64,000 nucleotides of DNA from Membranihabitans marinus (lineage in GTDB: Bacteria > Bacteroidota > Bacteroidia > Chitinophagales > Saprospiraceae): NCBI RefSeq assembly GCF_021729155.1, contig NZ_JAJQYA010000007.1, positions 108,946 through 172,945 on the forward strand, read 5' to 3'. Positions 9,289 through 19,011 of this stretch are shown one piece after another. Each line of letters opens with the position of its first letter. The stretch's first letter is position 1. The translations under genes and the position numbers were made by a program. A model generated the notes under the pieces. That model had not been told where the DNA came from, made no database searches, and saw only the letters and a list, made by a program, of their open reading frames with translations.

Positions 9289-12200
9289 ATGAGAATTAAA
9301 TTATACACCATACTTACTTTTCTGACAGTCATTCTGTTGGGATTGCCCCATGGAATATGGGCTCAACAGGCGGAGGAAAATTCAACTGTATTAGAATCCT
9401 ATGTCAGAGATGAGAATGGCAATGGAATAAAGAATGCTGAAATATTTAGTAATTCAGCTTATAGTCTATCTGATGGACAAGGTAAATTTTCCATAGAAGT
9501 GTCGCCTGGCGCACAGGTTATTATAAAGGCAGATGGTTATGAAAAAATAACCCTCAGCATGGATGAAGCCATGGAGCAAGATTTTATTGAAGTGGTCAAA
9601 GTCTATCCTTTATACAGTACTGAGGAAAAGGTTCAACTCGCTTTTAGAAAAGTAGCTAAAGGGGATGTGGTAAGTGCAGTATCTACTGCCAATCCAGCTG
9701 CTATCAATGCAGTAGACAATAACATTTGGGCCAATAATGTATTGAGTGGTCGAACCCTAGGTATGTTGGGAGGCAATAGCATTAGAGGAATTGGTATCGG
9801 TATCAATACCGCCGATATTACGGGGAGTGGTTTGTTTTCGGGTAATGCATTATTCGTCGTCGATGGACTGCCCCGAGATATTCAATCATTGAGATTGACA
9901 GAGATCGAAAGCATAACCGTATTAAAAGATGTCAATTCAGCGATTCTTTACGGAAGTGCTGGGGTCAATGGTGTTATTCTACTGACTACCAAAAGAGGCG
10001 AGGCTTATAAGCAAACAACTAATTTTACAGTGAATTCTGGGATTTCTTCTCCAAGAGCGATGCCCAATTATTTGAATTCTGCCGACTATATGACCTATTA
10101 TGATATCGCTAGACAAAACGATGGACTGCCAGAGCAATTTGGATCAGAAACCATTGAAAATTTCCGATCCGGTAATCCGTATAGATATCCAGATGTAGAT
10201 TATTATTCAGATGAGTATTTGAAATCTTCTAAATCGTTTTTTGATGTTGTCGGTGAATTTTCTGGTGGCAATGAAAACGCTCGTTATTATACCAATTTGG
10301 GATGGAATTCTAGTGGTAGTCTATTGGATTTTGGAGAAGGGGCCAATGCGAGAAACAACGCATTTAATGTAAGGGGGAATGTAGATCTCAAGGTCAATGA
10401 TTTTATTAAGACTTCCATCGATGGTAATGCTATATTTGTCAATAACAAAGGGCCTCGTGGCAATTATTGGAGTAGTGCTAGCTCAATTCGACCACATGAA
10501 TACAGTCCATTGTTCGACATCAACGACATAGATCCCGACAATGAATTGCTACTCGGTAGAAAGAATGATATTAACGGTCAATATTTATTGGGTGGAAATT
10601 CAAATTATATAAGCACGCCTTTTGGTGATGGCTATTCTGGTGGGGAATTGGAAGCAGTAGAGCGAAAGTTTTCATTTAATAATCGTATCGATATTGATTT
10701 GGCCAGATTATTAGATGGATTGTCTGCTCATACCAATATAAGTTTCGATTATTACACGAGATTCAATCAGACGATAGCCAATCAATATTCTGTATATGAA
10801 GCGATTTGGAGTGACACCGATGATTCGATAGTAGATCTAAGACAACACGGTGTAGATGCCAGACCAGGTACTCAAGTAGTCGGAAATTCATTTTTTCGCA
10901 GAAGAATTGGATTCTATGGTTTGCTGAGTTACGACAAAAAATTTGACGATAGACATCACTTTACCGGATCATTATTGGGATTTGGAAGTGATTTTAAAGA
11001 GCAAGGTGATTTTCAAGGTGTAAAACAAGCGCATTTAGGTCTTCAAGCCGGATATACTTTGGACGGTAAATACATGTTCGATTTTAGTGCGGCATATGTC
11101 AATTCTGTTAAGTTGCCAGAAGGCAATCGATTGGGCTTTTCTCCTTCATTGGGTTTGGCTTGGATGATTAGTAAAGAAGACTTTCTTGCTTCTGTACAAA
11201 GCATCGATTATTTGAAATTAAGATTATCGGCAGGGACTATTAATTCTGATCTTCCTATCGGCGGGTTTTTCTATTATGACAATCGCTACGGTGGTTCCGG
11301 AAGTTACAATTGGTATGAGGGGATTAGAAATAGAGGAGGTGTACGCTCCAACTGGAGTAGTAATCCCAATCTCGGTTTTGCCAAGAGAAATGAAGTCAAC
11401 TTCGGTGTAGAGGGGATGTTCTTTAATAAGCTTATCGGTGTGGAGGCCAATGTATTTTACGATTTGTATAATGACTTGATTGCAAGACCGGTAACAAAGT
11501 ATCCCAGTTTTTATACTGATTTTATACCCTATGAGAACTTCGGTGCGGACAAATATCAGGGGCTTGAATTGGGCTTAAGTATTAATAAATCAATAGGGGA
11601 TTGGAATTTTATCATTGGTACCAATTTATTATATGTTACCTCTGAGAGGACTAAGGTCGATGAGGTGTATAACAATGATTATCAATACAGACAAGGACAG
11701 CCCAGAGATGCTACCTTCGGTCTTGAGGCATTGGGCTTGTTTCAGAGTCAACAAGATATCGACAATAGTCCTATACAATCTTTTGGTTCTGTACAGCCAG
11801 GTGATATCAAATACAAAGATCAAAACAATGATGGTATCATTGATGCCAATGACGAGGTCTATTTGCGCCGATGGCAATCTCCGTTTTCTGGAGGTGTGAC
11901 TTTACAAGTTTCGTTTAAAAACCTTTCGCTTTTTGTCCTAGGAGAAGGCGGAAGTGGTGCTAAAAACTTTAGAGAAGGCAATTACTTTTGGATTGATGGC
12001 AATAAGAAATATTCAGATGTTGTGCTAAATAGTTGGACTCCAGAAACTGCAGCTACTGCAGATTATCCTCGATTGAGTACGCAAACCAGTAGCAATAACT
12101 TCCGAAGATCTAGTTATTGGCTATACGACAATGATTATTTTTCTATTCGAACTATCCAGTTGACCTATGATCTGCCGATATCTTTAATTCAGTCTATGAG

Positions 12201-12336
12201 AATGCAAGGGATTAAGATATTTGTCGATGCTACGGATATGATTCAATTTGCTAAAAATAAAGAGATTAGAGAAATAAGAGTCGGAGCAGAACCCTATTAT
12301 CGAACATTTTCAGTTGGCTTAAAGGCTGATTTTTAA
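9289..12336 (+). CDS. Second SusC/RagA-family transporter of locus 1 (no STN domain)
   Basis: 1015 residues. Signal peptide to about residue 25 (GIWAQQ). It goes straight into a carboxypeptidase-like regulatory domain at about 32-85 (YVRDENGNGIKNAEIF) with no STN domain, so it should be regulated passively by the upstream sigma/FecR pair rather than signalling itself. Plug residues about 130-245 include NALFVVDGLPRDIQ and ITVLKDVNSAILYGSAGVNG. A calcium-loop-like DQNNDGIIDANDE lies near 844. It ends in a beta strand with terminal Phe, as outer-membrane barrels do. It pairs with the SusD 20 bases downstream. Confidence 0.94.
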   Translation: MRIKLYTILTFLTVILLGLPHGIWAQQAEENSTVLESYVRDENGNGIKNAEIFSNSAYSLSDGQGKFSIEVSPGAQVIIKADGYEKITLSMDEAMEQDFIEVVKVYPLYSTEEKVQLAFRKVAKGDVVSAVSTANPAAINAVDNNIWANNVLSGRTLGMLGGNSIRGIGIGINTADITGSGLFSGNALFVVDGLPRDIQSLRLTEIESITVLKDVNSAILYGSAGVNGVILLTTKRGEAYKQTTNFTVNSGISSPRAMPNYLNSADYMTYYDIARQNDGLPEQFGSETIENFRSGNPYRYPDVDYYSDEYLKSSKSFFDVVGEFSGGNENARYYTNLGWNSSGSLLDFGEGANARNNAFNVRGNVDLKVNDFIKTSIDGNAIFVNNKGPRGNYWSSASSIRPHEYSPLFDINDIDPDNELLLGRKNDINGQYLLGGNSNYISTPFGDGYSGGELEAVERKFSFNNRIDIDLARLLDGLSAHTNISFDYYTRFNQTIANQYSVYEAIWSDTDDSIVDLRQHGVDARPGTQVVGNSFFRRRIGFYGLLSYDKKFDDRHHFTGSLLGFGSDFKEQGDFQGVKQAHLGLQAGYTLDGKYMFDFSAAYVNSVKLPEGNRLGFSPSLGLAWMISKEDFLASVQSIDYLKLRLSAGTINSDLPIGGFFYYDNRYGGSGSYNWYEGIRNRGGVRSNWSSNPNLGFAKRNEVNFGVEGMFFNKLIGVEANVFYDLYNDLIARPVTKYPSFYTDFIPYENFGADKYQGLELGLSINKSIGDWNFIIGTNLLYVTSERTKVDEVYNNDYQYRQGQPRDATFGLEALGLFQSQQDIDNSPIQSFGSVQPGDIKYKDQNNDGIIDANDEVYLRRWQSPFSGGVTLQVSFKNLSLFVLGEGGSGAKNFREGNYFWIDGNKKYSDVVLNSWTPETAATADYPRLSTQTSSNNFRRSSYWLYDNDYFSIRTIQLTYDLPISLIQSMRMQGIKIFVDATDMIQFAKNKEIREIRVGAEPYYRTFSVGLKADF

Positions 12337-12356
12337 AATAGTAAAAGCAAAAAATT

Positions 12357-14120
12357 ATGAAATTGTATAAATATTTTTCATTTCTGGTCGCTTTGGCTTT
12401 GGTTTTTCCCGGCTGTGAAATGTTGGAACCAGAAGATGATAATCACAATACTATAGAGAGGGTGTATGAAGATCCTAGTTTTGCGGAAGGATTGTTAATC
12501 CGGGCGTATACTTTGATTCCCACCAATGATTATAGATATGATGAAGTAGCGACTGACGATGCGGTGACCAATGATCAATTTAGTTCCTACAAAAGAATTG
12601 CTACAGGAGAATGGTCGGCATTGTACAATCCACAAGATTTTTGGGGGAATTGTAATACGGCTATTTTGTATATTAATCACTTTTTGGATGTAGTGGATGA
12701 AGTACCGTGGAAATGGACGGATGCCACACTTAATGATTTATATAAGCGACGATTGACTGGCGAAGCTTATGCGCTAAGAGGTATGTTTAAGTACTTTTTG
12801 TTGAGAAATCACGGTGGAGTGGGGACAAATGGAGAGCTATTGGGCATCCCAGAGTACAATGAATTTATAGAGACACAAGAGGAATTTGAAAGACCTCGGG
12901 CGAGTTTTTCTGAATCGGTAGCCAGTGCTTACAATGATTTTGAAGAAGCCCTCAAGTATTTGCCGATGGATTATGGCAATGTAGGTAGCCTTAGTGAATT
13001 GCCTGCTAGTTTTAACGATATAGTAGATGTATCCAATTACAACGATGTGTTTGGAGATTTTTCTCAACAGCGAATGAGTGGACGGCACAGCAATGCCATC
13101 AAAGCCAAGTTGGCCTTATTGGCAGCGAGTCCTGCATTTAATCCCGGTAATAACAATACATTGTGGGAAGATGCCGCCAATTTTACTGCTGAATTGTTGG
13201 ATGAGATTGGAGGCATCGATGGAATCGATGAAAAGGGACATATCTTTTATCTTCGAGATCAGGTAGAGGATGCGGATCTATCTGGTGGCGATAAAACAGA
13301 TATCCAAGAAATATTGTGGAGAAGACCGATTTACACCAATCGCAGCAGAGAGCAATCGAATTTTCCACCATCATTGTACGGCAGTGGAAGGATTAATCCC
13401 AGTCAAAATTTAGTGGATGCATTTCCTATGGCCAATGGATATCCTATTACCGATGCCAATGCCAACTTTGATCCGGATAACCCATACGCCAACCGAGATC
13501 CTAGACTGTCTTTGTATGTTGTTTATGATGGTAGTACCATGAAAGGCAATACCATAAGTACTGGAGTGGATAGTGGCGATGATGGATTGGATGTGCTTCA
13601 AAATTCTACAAGAACAGGGTATTATTTAAGAAAATTATTGAGAGAAGATGTCAATGTCAATCCTTCATCGGCATCCAATCAAAGACATTTTAATACCCAC
13701 ATCCGATACACTGAATTATTCCTCAATTATGCAGAAGCGGCCAATGAGGCATGGGGCCCAAATTCAGGAGGACCCAATGGATATTCAGCGAAAGATGTTA
13801 TTGCAGCGATACGTAAAAGAGCAGGGATAGCACAGCCAGATGAGTATTTAAATACTGTCAATGATAAGGAAACGATGAGGGAATTAATCAGAAATGAGCG
13901 AAGATTGGAACTTTGTTTTGAAGGATTCCGGTTTTGGGATCTGAGAAGATGGAAGGCCGATTTGACCGTTCCAGCCAATGGTGTTCGAATTGAAAATGGT
14001 AGTTATACGACCTTTACAGTAGAGGAGCGTGGTTATGATAATTCTTATATGCACTACGGTCCGATTCCAGATAGAGAAATTACAAAATTTAATTTAATCC
14101 AGAACAATGGCTGGAACTAA
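12357..14120 (+). CDS. Second SusD/RagB-family lipoprotein of locus 1
   Basis: 587 residues with lipobox Cys20 (VFPGC). SusD hallmarks: GEAYALRGMFKYFLLRNHGG near 140, MANGYPITDANANFDPDNPY near 360, and the late RNERRLELCFEGFRFWDLRR helix. The C-terminus is NLIQNNGWN, a variant of the usual QNPGY/W tail. It partners the transporter just upstream. Two tandem SusC/D pairs in one locus suggest uptake of two fragments of one polymer, or a signalling pair plus a bulk-import pair. Confidence 0.94.
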   Translation: MKLYKYFSFLVALALVFPGCEMLEPEDDNHNTIERVYEDPSFAEGLLIRAYTLIPTNDYRYDEVATDDAVTNDQFSSYKRIATGEWSALYNPQDFWGNCNTAILYINHFLDVVDEVPWKWTDATLNDLYKRRLTGEAYALRGMFKYFLLRNHGGVGTNGELLGIPEYNEFIETQEEFERPRASFSESVASAYNDFEEALKYLPMDYGNVGSLSELPASFNDIVDVSNYNDVFGDFSQQRMSGRHSNAIKAKLALLAASPAFNPGNNNTLWEDAANFTAELLDEIGGIDGIDEKGHIFYLRDQVEDADLSGGDKTDIQEILWRRPIYTNRSREQSNFPPSLYGSGRINPSQNLVDAFPMANGYPITDANANFDPDNPYANRDPRLSLYVVYDGSTMKGNTISTGVDSGDDGLDVLQNSTRTGYYLRKLLREDVNVNPSSASNQRHFNTHIRYTELFLNYAEAANEAWGPNSGGPNGYSAKDVIAAIRKRAGIAQPDEYLNTVNDKETMRELIRNERRLELCFEGFRFWDLRRWKADLTVPANGVRIENGSYTTFTVEERGYDNSYMHYGPIPDREITKFNLIQNNGWN

Positions 14121-14148
14121 CCTAATATTCAAATTTAAACAGAATAAG

Positions 14149-15162
14149 ATGAAAAGAATATTATTATATATCTTAATCATATTCGGATTTTTATCATGTG
14201 AAAACTTCGAAATTGAACATCCGGATTTCGATTACACTTCAGGATTTTTTCCCTATCAATTCCCTGTAAGGACCTTGGTATTGGGAGATTATATCTATGA
14301 TAATTCGAATGATAATAATCACAAATTTATTATTTCTGCAGCCATGGGAGGGGTTTATGAAAATGATAAAGATCGGAGCTTTCAAATAGAAGTAGACAAT
14401 TCATTGTGTGATAACATTATGTTCAACAGTGAAGGAGATACCATATATGCCATGCCATCGAATTATTATTCTTTGAGCAACGAAAATAGTATTACCATTC
14501 CCAAAGGGGAATTTAATGGCGGAATTGAGGTACAATTAACCGATGCTTTTTTCAATGATGAGAAGGCGATAAAATTGGGTTATGTAGTGCCTATTCGTCT
14601 AAAATCATCCAATGATGTAGATTCTATCCTCAATGGTAGTTCGAGTAATCCCAATGCCGATCCTCGTTTGGCTGGTCAATGGACGGTGGCTCCCAAAAAT
14701 TTTACCATGTTTGCTGTAAAATATATCAATGAATACCACGGTACTTATTTTCACTACGGACAAAGTACAGTAAAGGATTCTATGGGTATGGTATTAGAAG
14801 ATACCACCTATAGCGAAAATTTTGTAGTGAACAATACTACTTCAAAGTTGGTGACAACGGGAAGAAATTCTGTGGAAATGGTTACGAGTTTGCGTTCGAC
14901 GGTAATGACAGGGGAAGTAAAGATGGTATTGACATTTGAAGGGGACAATTGTACAATAGCGGCAGCAGAAGGGTCTGACTATGAGATTTCAGGGACTGGT
15001 GCCTTTCAATCCAATGCCTATGAATGGGGGAATAAGGATCGCAACGGAATTGTGTTAAACTATACCGTAAGCGATGGAAATAATACCCTTGAAGCGAGCG
15101 AGGTATTGGTAGATAGAGATAGGGGAGTAGTGCTAGAGGTATATAGTCCTGAGGTGTATTAG
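14149..15162 (+). CDS. DUF1735 (BT_3987-like)-type surface lipoprotein
   Basis: The start is placed at ATG 14149 because it gives a clean lipoprotein signal with Cys17 (IIFGFLSC). An in-frame ATG at 14107 would overlap the preceding susD by 14 bases and add an unlikely 14-residue hydrophilic leader. The mature ~320 residues are beta-rich: an N-terminal DUF1735-like domain (about 25-170, with FFPYQFPVRTLVLG and a GGVYENDKDRSF segment), then a second beta domain starting near 205 (YHGTYFHYG). Such proteins sit downstream of SusC/D pairs in polysaccharide-utilisation loci and act as auxiliary surface glycan-binding proteins. Last gene before a strong terminator. Confidence 0.8.
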   Translation: MKRILLYILIIFGFLSCENFEIEHPDFDYTSGFFPYQFPVRTLVLGDYIYDNSNDNNHKFIISAAMGGVYENDKDRSFQIEVDNSLCDNIMFNSEGDTIYAMPSNYYSLSNENSITIPKGEFNGGIEVQLTDAFFNDEKAIKLGYVVPIRLKSSNDVDSILNGSSSNPNADPRLAGQWTVAPKNFTMFAVKYINEYHGTYFHYGQSTVKDSMGMVLEDTTYSENFVVNNTTSKLVTTGRNSVEMVTSLRSTVMTGEVKMVLTFEGDNCTIAAAEGSDYEISGTGAFQSNAYEWGNKDRNGIVLNYTVSDGNNTLEASEVLVDRDRGVVLEVYSPEVY

Positions 15163-15235
15163 TGTGAAATAAAGTAGTTCCTATTTTCTTGTGGCAATAC
15201 GATTTTTTTTGATTTAAATCCTATTAAAATTTTTG

Positions 15236-15266
15236 AAGCCTTTGATTAAAGTCAAAGGCTTTTTTA
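15236..15266 (+). terminator. Rho-independent terminator ending locus 1
   Basis: A 10-bp perfect stem, AAGCCTTTGA (15236-15245) and TCAAAGGCTT (15252-15261), with a 6-base loop and followed by a T-run. Confidence 0.9.
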
Positions 15267-15318
15267 TTTAAATACACTTTAGCTAAGGCCAACTAAAAAA
15301 CTTTTATTACATCTTCAA

Positions 15319-16981
15319 GTCTCTAATAATCAGCATTATCAAAGATATAATCTTTATATGATTTCGGTTTGAAATGCATAAGAAAACACGTATATTGGTA
15401 ATATTCTTTGCACTTCAAGTAGAATTTAAATGATAAAATATACTCCAGTTAGTGAACTGAGAAATCAAGTTTTTGAAACACCGTTTGATGTGAATTTAGA
15501 TATGAACAACCGTTGGGTTGTTATTGAAAAAATAATTCCATGGGATGATATGGCGAGTGTGTTGCGAAAACAAATGTCATCACTTGGACGAGGAAGTGTT
15601 GATTTAAGATACGTATAGTTGCTTTGTTGGTGAAGGGGTTAGAGAATTTAAGTGACGAAGATTGTCTTCAACAAATACAAGAAAATATCTACATGCAATA
15701 TTTTGTAGGACTACGCAGTCTTACTATCCGTCCATTGTTTACCCCTGAGGTGTTGGTAGCTGTTCGTAAACGACTGGGAGAAGAAAGTATGTCAGAGCTC
15801 AATGAACTGGTATTAAAGGTGGCGCAAGGTACGGTTATGAAACATCGAGCGAGATATGGAACAAAAGCTGGTAAGGATAATACAAATTTAATCAACCGAG
15901 GGATATTAAAAGTTGACGCCACAGTATGTCCCGAAGACCTTCGGTTTCCAACGGACACAAGATTGTTGAACGAAGCGCGATTATTTACAGAACAAATGAT
16001 AGATCATCTATTTGACTTAGGGTACTACGAAAAAAAGCCAAGGACATATCGCAAGGTAGCAGCAGAGTATTATCTAAATTTTGCCAAAAAGAAGAGTCCA
16101 GGTAATAAACAGATAAGAAAGTGCAAGAAACAACAATTACAATATCTACGTCGGAATCTAAAACATATAAATGTGATGTTGGATGCCTACGAAACAGGCA
16201 AAGGAATAGGCTTGCCCCATATGGATGGGAAGACTTATCGCTCCTATTTGGTTGTGCAACATATTTACGATCAACAATGGATTATGTACCGTGACGGTCG
16301 CAAAAATGTAAAGGATCGAATAGTTAATTTGTCCAAGCCTTGGGTTCGTCCCATAGTAAGAGGGAAAGCGGGCAAAAAGACAGAATTTGGATCAAAAATA
16401 AATGTAAGTGAAACCGAAGGGATGGTAAAAGTGGATAGGATTGATTTTAATAATTACAATGAAGCCAAAGACCTAGAAGCAATCGTAGAGGATTATAAGA
16501 GGCTATATGGCTATTATCCTCAAAGTGTATTAGTGGACAAAATATATTTAAATCGAGAAAATCGTAAAATGCTAAAGGAGAGAGGAATCGAACATTATGG
16601 AGCTCAACTGGGACGTCCCAAAGGATATAACAAAGAAGAAAAAAGATGGTGTAAAAAACGGCAAAATAAAAGGAGTGAAATTGAGGGAAAATTTGGTCTA
16701 GGTAAATTGAAGTATGGGATGAATAAAATAAGAATGAAGTACGCCGAAACAAGTAAGGCTCATATGCACTTGATAGCCATCAGTATGAATATCTGGCAGT
16801 TATGGCAAAAATTAAAGCTGTTTTCAAGTCAATTGATCAACAAACAGACCAATGAGATAGGTCAGAGGATTAATTTTATGATACAAATCATTTTGCTTAA
16901 CCTTTTGGTCCTGATTCAGCTCAAAAATATAAGTTCAAGTCCAGAAACTATTGGAAGTTATGATAGGATTTATTAGTAGAC
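15319..16981 (+). mobile_element. IS5-like insertion sequence (ends tentative)
   Basis: A ~1.66-kb element around the broken transposase gene. Possible imperfect terminal inverted repeats are 15319-15331 (GTCTCTAATAATC) and the complement of 16967-16981 (GTCTACTAATAAATC), which match apart from small indels. No target duplication was recognised. Just beyond the right end begins the AAATATAACTGA repeat unit of array A2, consistent with insertion beside or into that repeat. The boundaries are inference; the presence of an IS is well supported by the transposase. Confidence 0.5.
15430..16976 (+). pseudogene. Frameshifted IS5-family transposase
   Basis: Two frames make one protein. The N-terminal ~62 residues (15430-15618, ending SSLGRGSVDLRYV) are followed by a frame change and then ALLVKGLENLSDEDCLQQIQ onward to 16976. 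In related transposases GSVDLR runs directly into the LVKGLENLSDEE segment, so about one base is missing near 15617. There is no slippery A/T heptamer at the junction, so a programmed shift is unlikely. The acidic catalytic residues look present: Asp in ILKVDATV, Asp in VLVDKIY, Glu in RSEIEGKFG with the following G.GKLKYG. The N-terminal DUF772-like domain includes YMQYFVGLRSL. Likely inactive unless the frameshift is a sequencing error. Confidence 0.85.
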
Positions 16982-16984
16982 CCT

Positions 16985-17410
16985 AAATATAACTGAAAAT
17001 ACCCTCAATGGGTATTTGATGAAGGCTCCAATGCCTCTGCGAATTGGGTGGGAGAGGAAAGTGCCATTGACCATAATTCGGTCTACGATATGACTGCACG
17101 AAATGCGAAACATCTAATCGACGTTAAGTCGATATGGTACTTTGTACTTCTTCCGGTCATATGTCTACAATAAATCGAAATATAACTGACTATTATAAAA
17201 GTATTTGGTAAAACCTAGCGTCTCTGTTTCCATCGTCTAAATCATGAAAAATGAATTTGGTTGTCTTTGAGGCAACTTCATTCGATCATTCAGAATATTA
17301 ACTGTTTTTACAAAATGCATATGGTATTTTACCTAAACCTAGTAGTGATTACTAGCACATTTTAAGCTAAGTAAAAGATCCCGTAAATGCAAAATGAATT
17401 TGGTTCAGTT
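16985..17410. repeat. Hairpin-module array A2, partly inverted
   Basis: Modules seen: 16997-17017 (8-bp stem AAATACCC with GGGTATTT, loop TCAAT) followed by TGATGAAGGCTCC and a GGGTGGGAGAGG segment; a GACC...GGTC unit near 17069; the unit GCACGAAATGCGAAACATC with a following ATCGAC/GTCGAT stem near 17117-17133. The latter matches GCGAAGTGCGAAGCACC plus stem in array A1. Near 17258-17290 the module GAATGAAGTTG..CAACC is present on the complementary strand. A unit AAATCGAAATATAACTG near 17175 recurs near 59388. No protein gene seen. Confidence 0.6.
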
Positions 17411-17887
17411 GCCTAACAGAAATACAATTATTTAAAGCATTGGATATAACAATTTTTCAAAAATAATATCTGAATGTCTGATACATAATTGTAAAGGTAT
17501 TGGATCAAGATAAGTATCTTTAGCAAGATGTAATAGTATTAATCATAGTGCTTTATATGTGGAATTAAGTCGCCAGTTTTAAAATTTTCATATTGTGTCG
17601 GTTGAAATTCATATTTATGTATTATTGAACAGATTGTTTCATAGGTTAGATTTTTATTGAATTAAATTTCGTGGCTAGTTCACATTGTATTTTTGTTTTT
17701 ATTGATTTATTATAATATGTGTTTGTGGTGTTATGTGTAATATTGTTTTGATGTTTTTTGGTTGTGTTTTGTAATAAATTTTACATTATGTGTTTTTTGT
17801 TTTATATATTTGGATTGATTTGGTGTGTGGAAGATGTTTTTGAGCTATATCTATCAAATAGGAATTTTAATTTTAGGTTGTGAAAAT
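17411..17887. other. AT/T-rich upstream region of the second sigma factor
   Basis: No credible reading frame. The sequence is rich in TTTTG and TGTG. A promoter -7 element of Bacteroidota type lies within it (see separate entry). Nothing else recognised. Confidence 0.4.
17805..17812 (+). promoter_or_regulatory. Candidate -7 box (TATATTTG) for the second sigma gene
   Basis: TATATTTG fits the Bacteroidota TAnnTTTG consensus and lies about 100 bases before the ATG at 17911. No TTTG -33 element is found at the expected 17-23-base spacing, so the call is weak. Confidence 0.35.
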
Positions 17888-17903
17888 GAGTTAGTATTAA
17901 CTC
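17888..17903 (+). promoter_or_regulatory. Short stem-loop directly before the sigma start codon
   Basis: GAGTTA (17888-17893), loop GTAT, TAACTC (17898-17903): a 6-bp perfect stem ending seven bases before the ATG at 17911. It could affect ribosome access in the leader. It is short enough to be chance. Confidence 0.35.
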
Positions 17904-17910
17904 AAAAAAA

Positions 17911-18504
17911 ATGAAAAATAATAAAGATCATATAGTAGATAAGAAATTGGTAGAAGGTTTGATTATAGGTAATACCAGTTCTTTTAAACAGCTTTATTTG
18001 TTGTTTGAGCGTAGACTTTTTCACTTTGTATTTTCATTTACTAAATCTGAATATTTATCAGAAGAAATCGTGCAAGAAGTATTTATAAAAATTTGGGAAG
18101 GACGCAGGGATATAAATATAAATCGTTCATTTGATTCATATTTATATACAATGACGAGAAATTTGACCTATAATTATTTACGAGACAGTTCTCGTCGTAA
18201 AGAAATCAGAGAGGAATTATGGATAAATATTTCTAATATGCATCATCAAGTTGAAACTGAAATTATCTTTTCTGAATATCAAGATATCGTAGCCGAAATT
18301 ATAGAAAAACTACCACAACAAAAACGATCCATTTACCAATTGTCGAAGCTAGAAGGTAGAAGTCATTCTGAAATCGCTGAATTGTTGGGCATATCCAAAA
18401 AAACAGTAAAAAACCATTTGTGGAAGACCATGGATATCATTCGAAATCAACTCCAACCTTTTATTAAAGAAACGATACTTTGTTTCTTTATTCTATTTTT
18501 TTAG
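17911..18504 (+). CDS. FecI-type ECF RNA polymerase sigma factor (locus 2)
   Basis: 197 residues. Region 2 is at about 22-95 (FKQLYLLFERRLFHFVFSF, SEEIVQEVFIKIWEG, FDSYLYTMTRNLTYNYLR). Region 4 is at about 125-180 (LPQQKRSIYQLSKLEGRSH, then the helix-turn-helix EIAELLGISKKTVKNHL). The hydrophobic C-terminus (CFFILFF) is common in Bacteroidota members of this group. Unlike locus 1, no fecR follows: the next gene is a SusC 507 bases away, and the only fecR of this locus lies 10 kb downstream at 28502. It probably still works with that FecR. Confidence 0.93.
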   Translation: MKNNKDHIVDKKLVEGLIIGNTSSFKQLYLLFERRLFHFVFSFTKSEYLSEEIVQEVFIKIWEGRRDININRSFDSYLYTMTRNLTYNYLRDSSRRKEIREELWINISNMHHQVETEIIFSEYQDIVAEIIEKLPQQKRSIYQLSKLEGRSHSEIAELLGISKKTVKNHLWKTMDIIRNQLQPFIKETILCFFILFF

Positions 18505-18533
18505 TCCAAGAGGATAAATTTTTTTTTTAGTCT

Positions 18534-18577
18534 TGGGACTTTTAGAGTTCTCACGTGTATCTATTATATATTCTATT
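18534..18577 (+). promoter_or_regulatory. Sigma/fecR-type junction sequence, copy 1
   Basis: TGGGACTTTTAGAGTTCTCA then CGTGTATCTATTATATATTCT. Nearly the same sequence is at 28443-28482, directly before the fecR gene. Here no fecR follows. It sits just after a stem-loop (18503-18511 with 18531-18540) overlapping the sigma stop codon. Likely the relic of an ancestral sigma-fecR intergenic region, possibly carrying a promoter. Confidence 0.6.
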
Positions 18578-18906
18578 ACAATTCGACTAAGAATTATTGT
18601 AGAATGAACGTTCTCATTATTCTTCGGGTACTGTCAATTGAAGATCGTATAAAAGAAAATGAATTATACTAGATGGATTATTTATTGACGATTTTAATTC
18701 AAGTTATTTGAAGTTTTACAGTGTTAAAGCAGTTGACTTAGTTATTACTAATGAAAGTGCTTTATGCTAATTTATATTTTAAATGCTCACATTAACATAA
18801 ATGTTATTACAAAATACATTTGATACTATTTCTAAAACTTAAAACTTAAAACTATGGGATATAGATAAGTAAAATAAAAAAAAACCATCCGGATAAGTTT
18901 TCGGAA
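18578..18906. other. Gap where a fecR would be expected; no intact gene
   Basis: The stretch begins with GTAGAATGAACGTTC near 18599, resembling GTAGAATGGGTAAGTTC at the start of the downstream fecR. The frame from ATG 18604 stops after about 22 codons and no FecR motif is visible. The rest is AT-rich. It may be the eroded end of a deleted fecR or merely a leader. Confidence 0.4.
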
Positions 18907-19011
18907 TGTTACCAGCATAACGAAAATAATTAATCAGATGGTTTCCTTTATCCCGCTCTAAACGGGAAAATATGTTTTTAATAATTAGCGTAACCATCAA
19001 AAACGATACAA
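18907..19011 (+). ncRNA. Conserved structured susC leader, copy 1
   Basis: It shares with 29612-29716 the blocks TGTTACCAGCATA, ATCAGATGGT and TTTAATAATTAGCGTAACC, ending at the start codon. Between the second and third blocks the sequences differ, yet each can form a hairpin (here TCCCG 18951-18955 with CGGGA 18963-18967). GATGGTT (18937-18943) can pair with AACCATC (18992-18998), enclosing that hairpin and sitting just before the ATG. Probably a cis-acting leader RNA controlling susC; function inferred only. Confidence 0.6.

Noticed and set aside
14107..14148. N-terminal extension of the DUF1735-type lipoprotein (start at 14107)
   Set aside because: Would place 14 hydrophilic residues before a perfect lipoprotein signal and overlaps the susD 3' end; the start at 14149 is better.
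15600..15640. Programmed -1 frameshift in the transposase
   Set aside because: No A6G or A7-type slippery heptamer at the frame junction; more like a base deletion.
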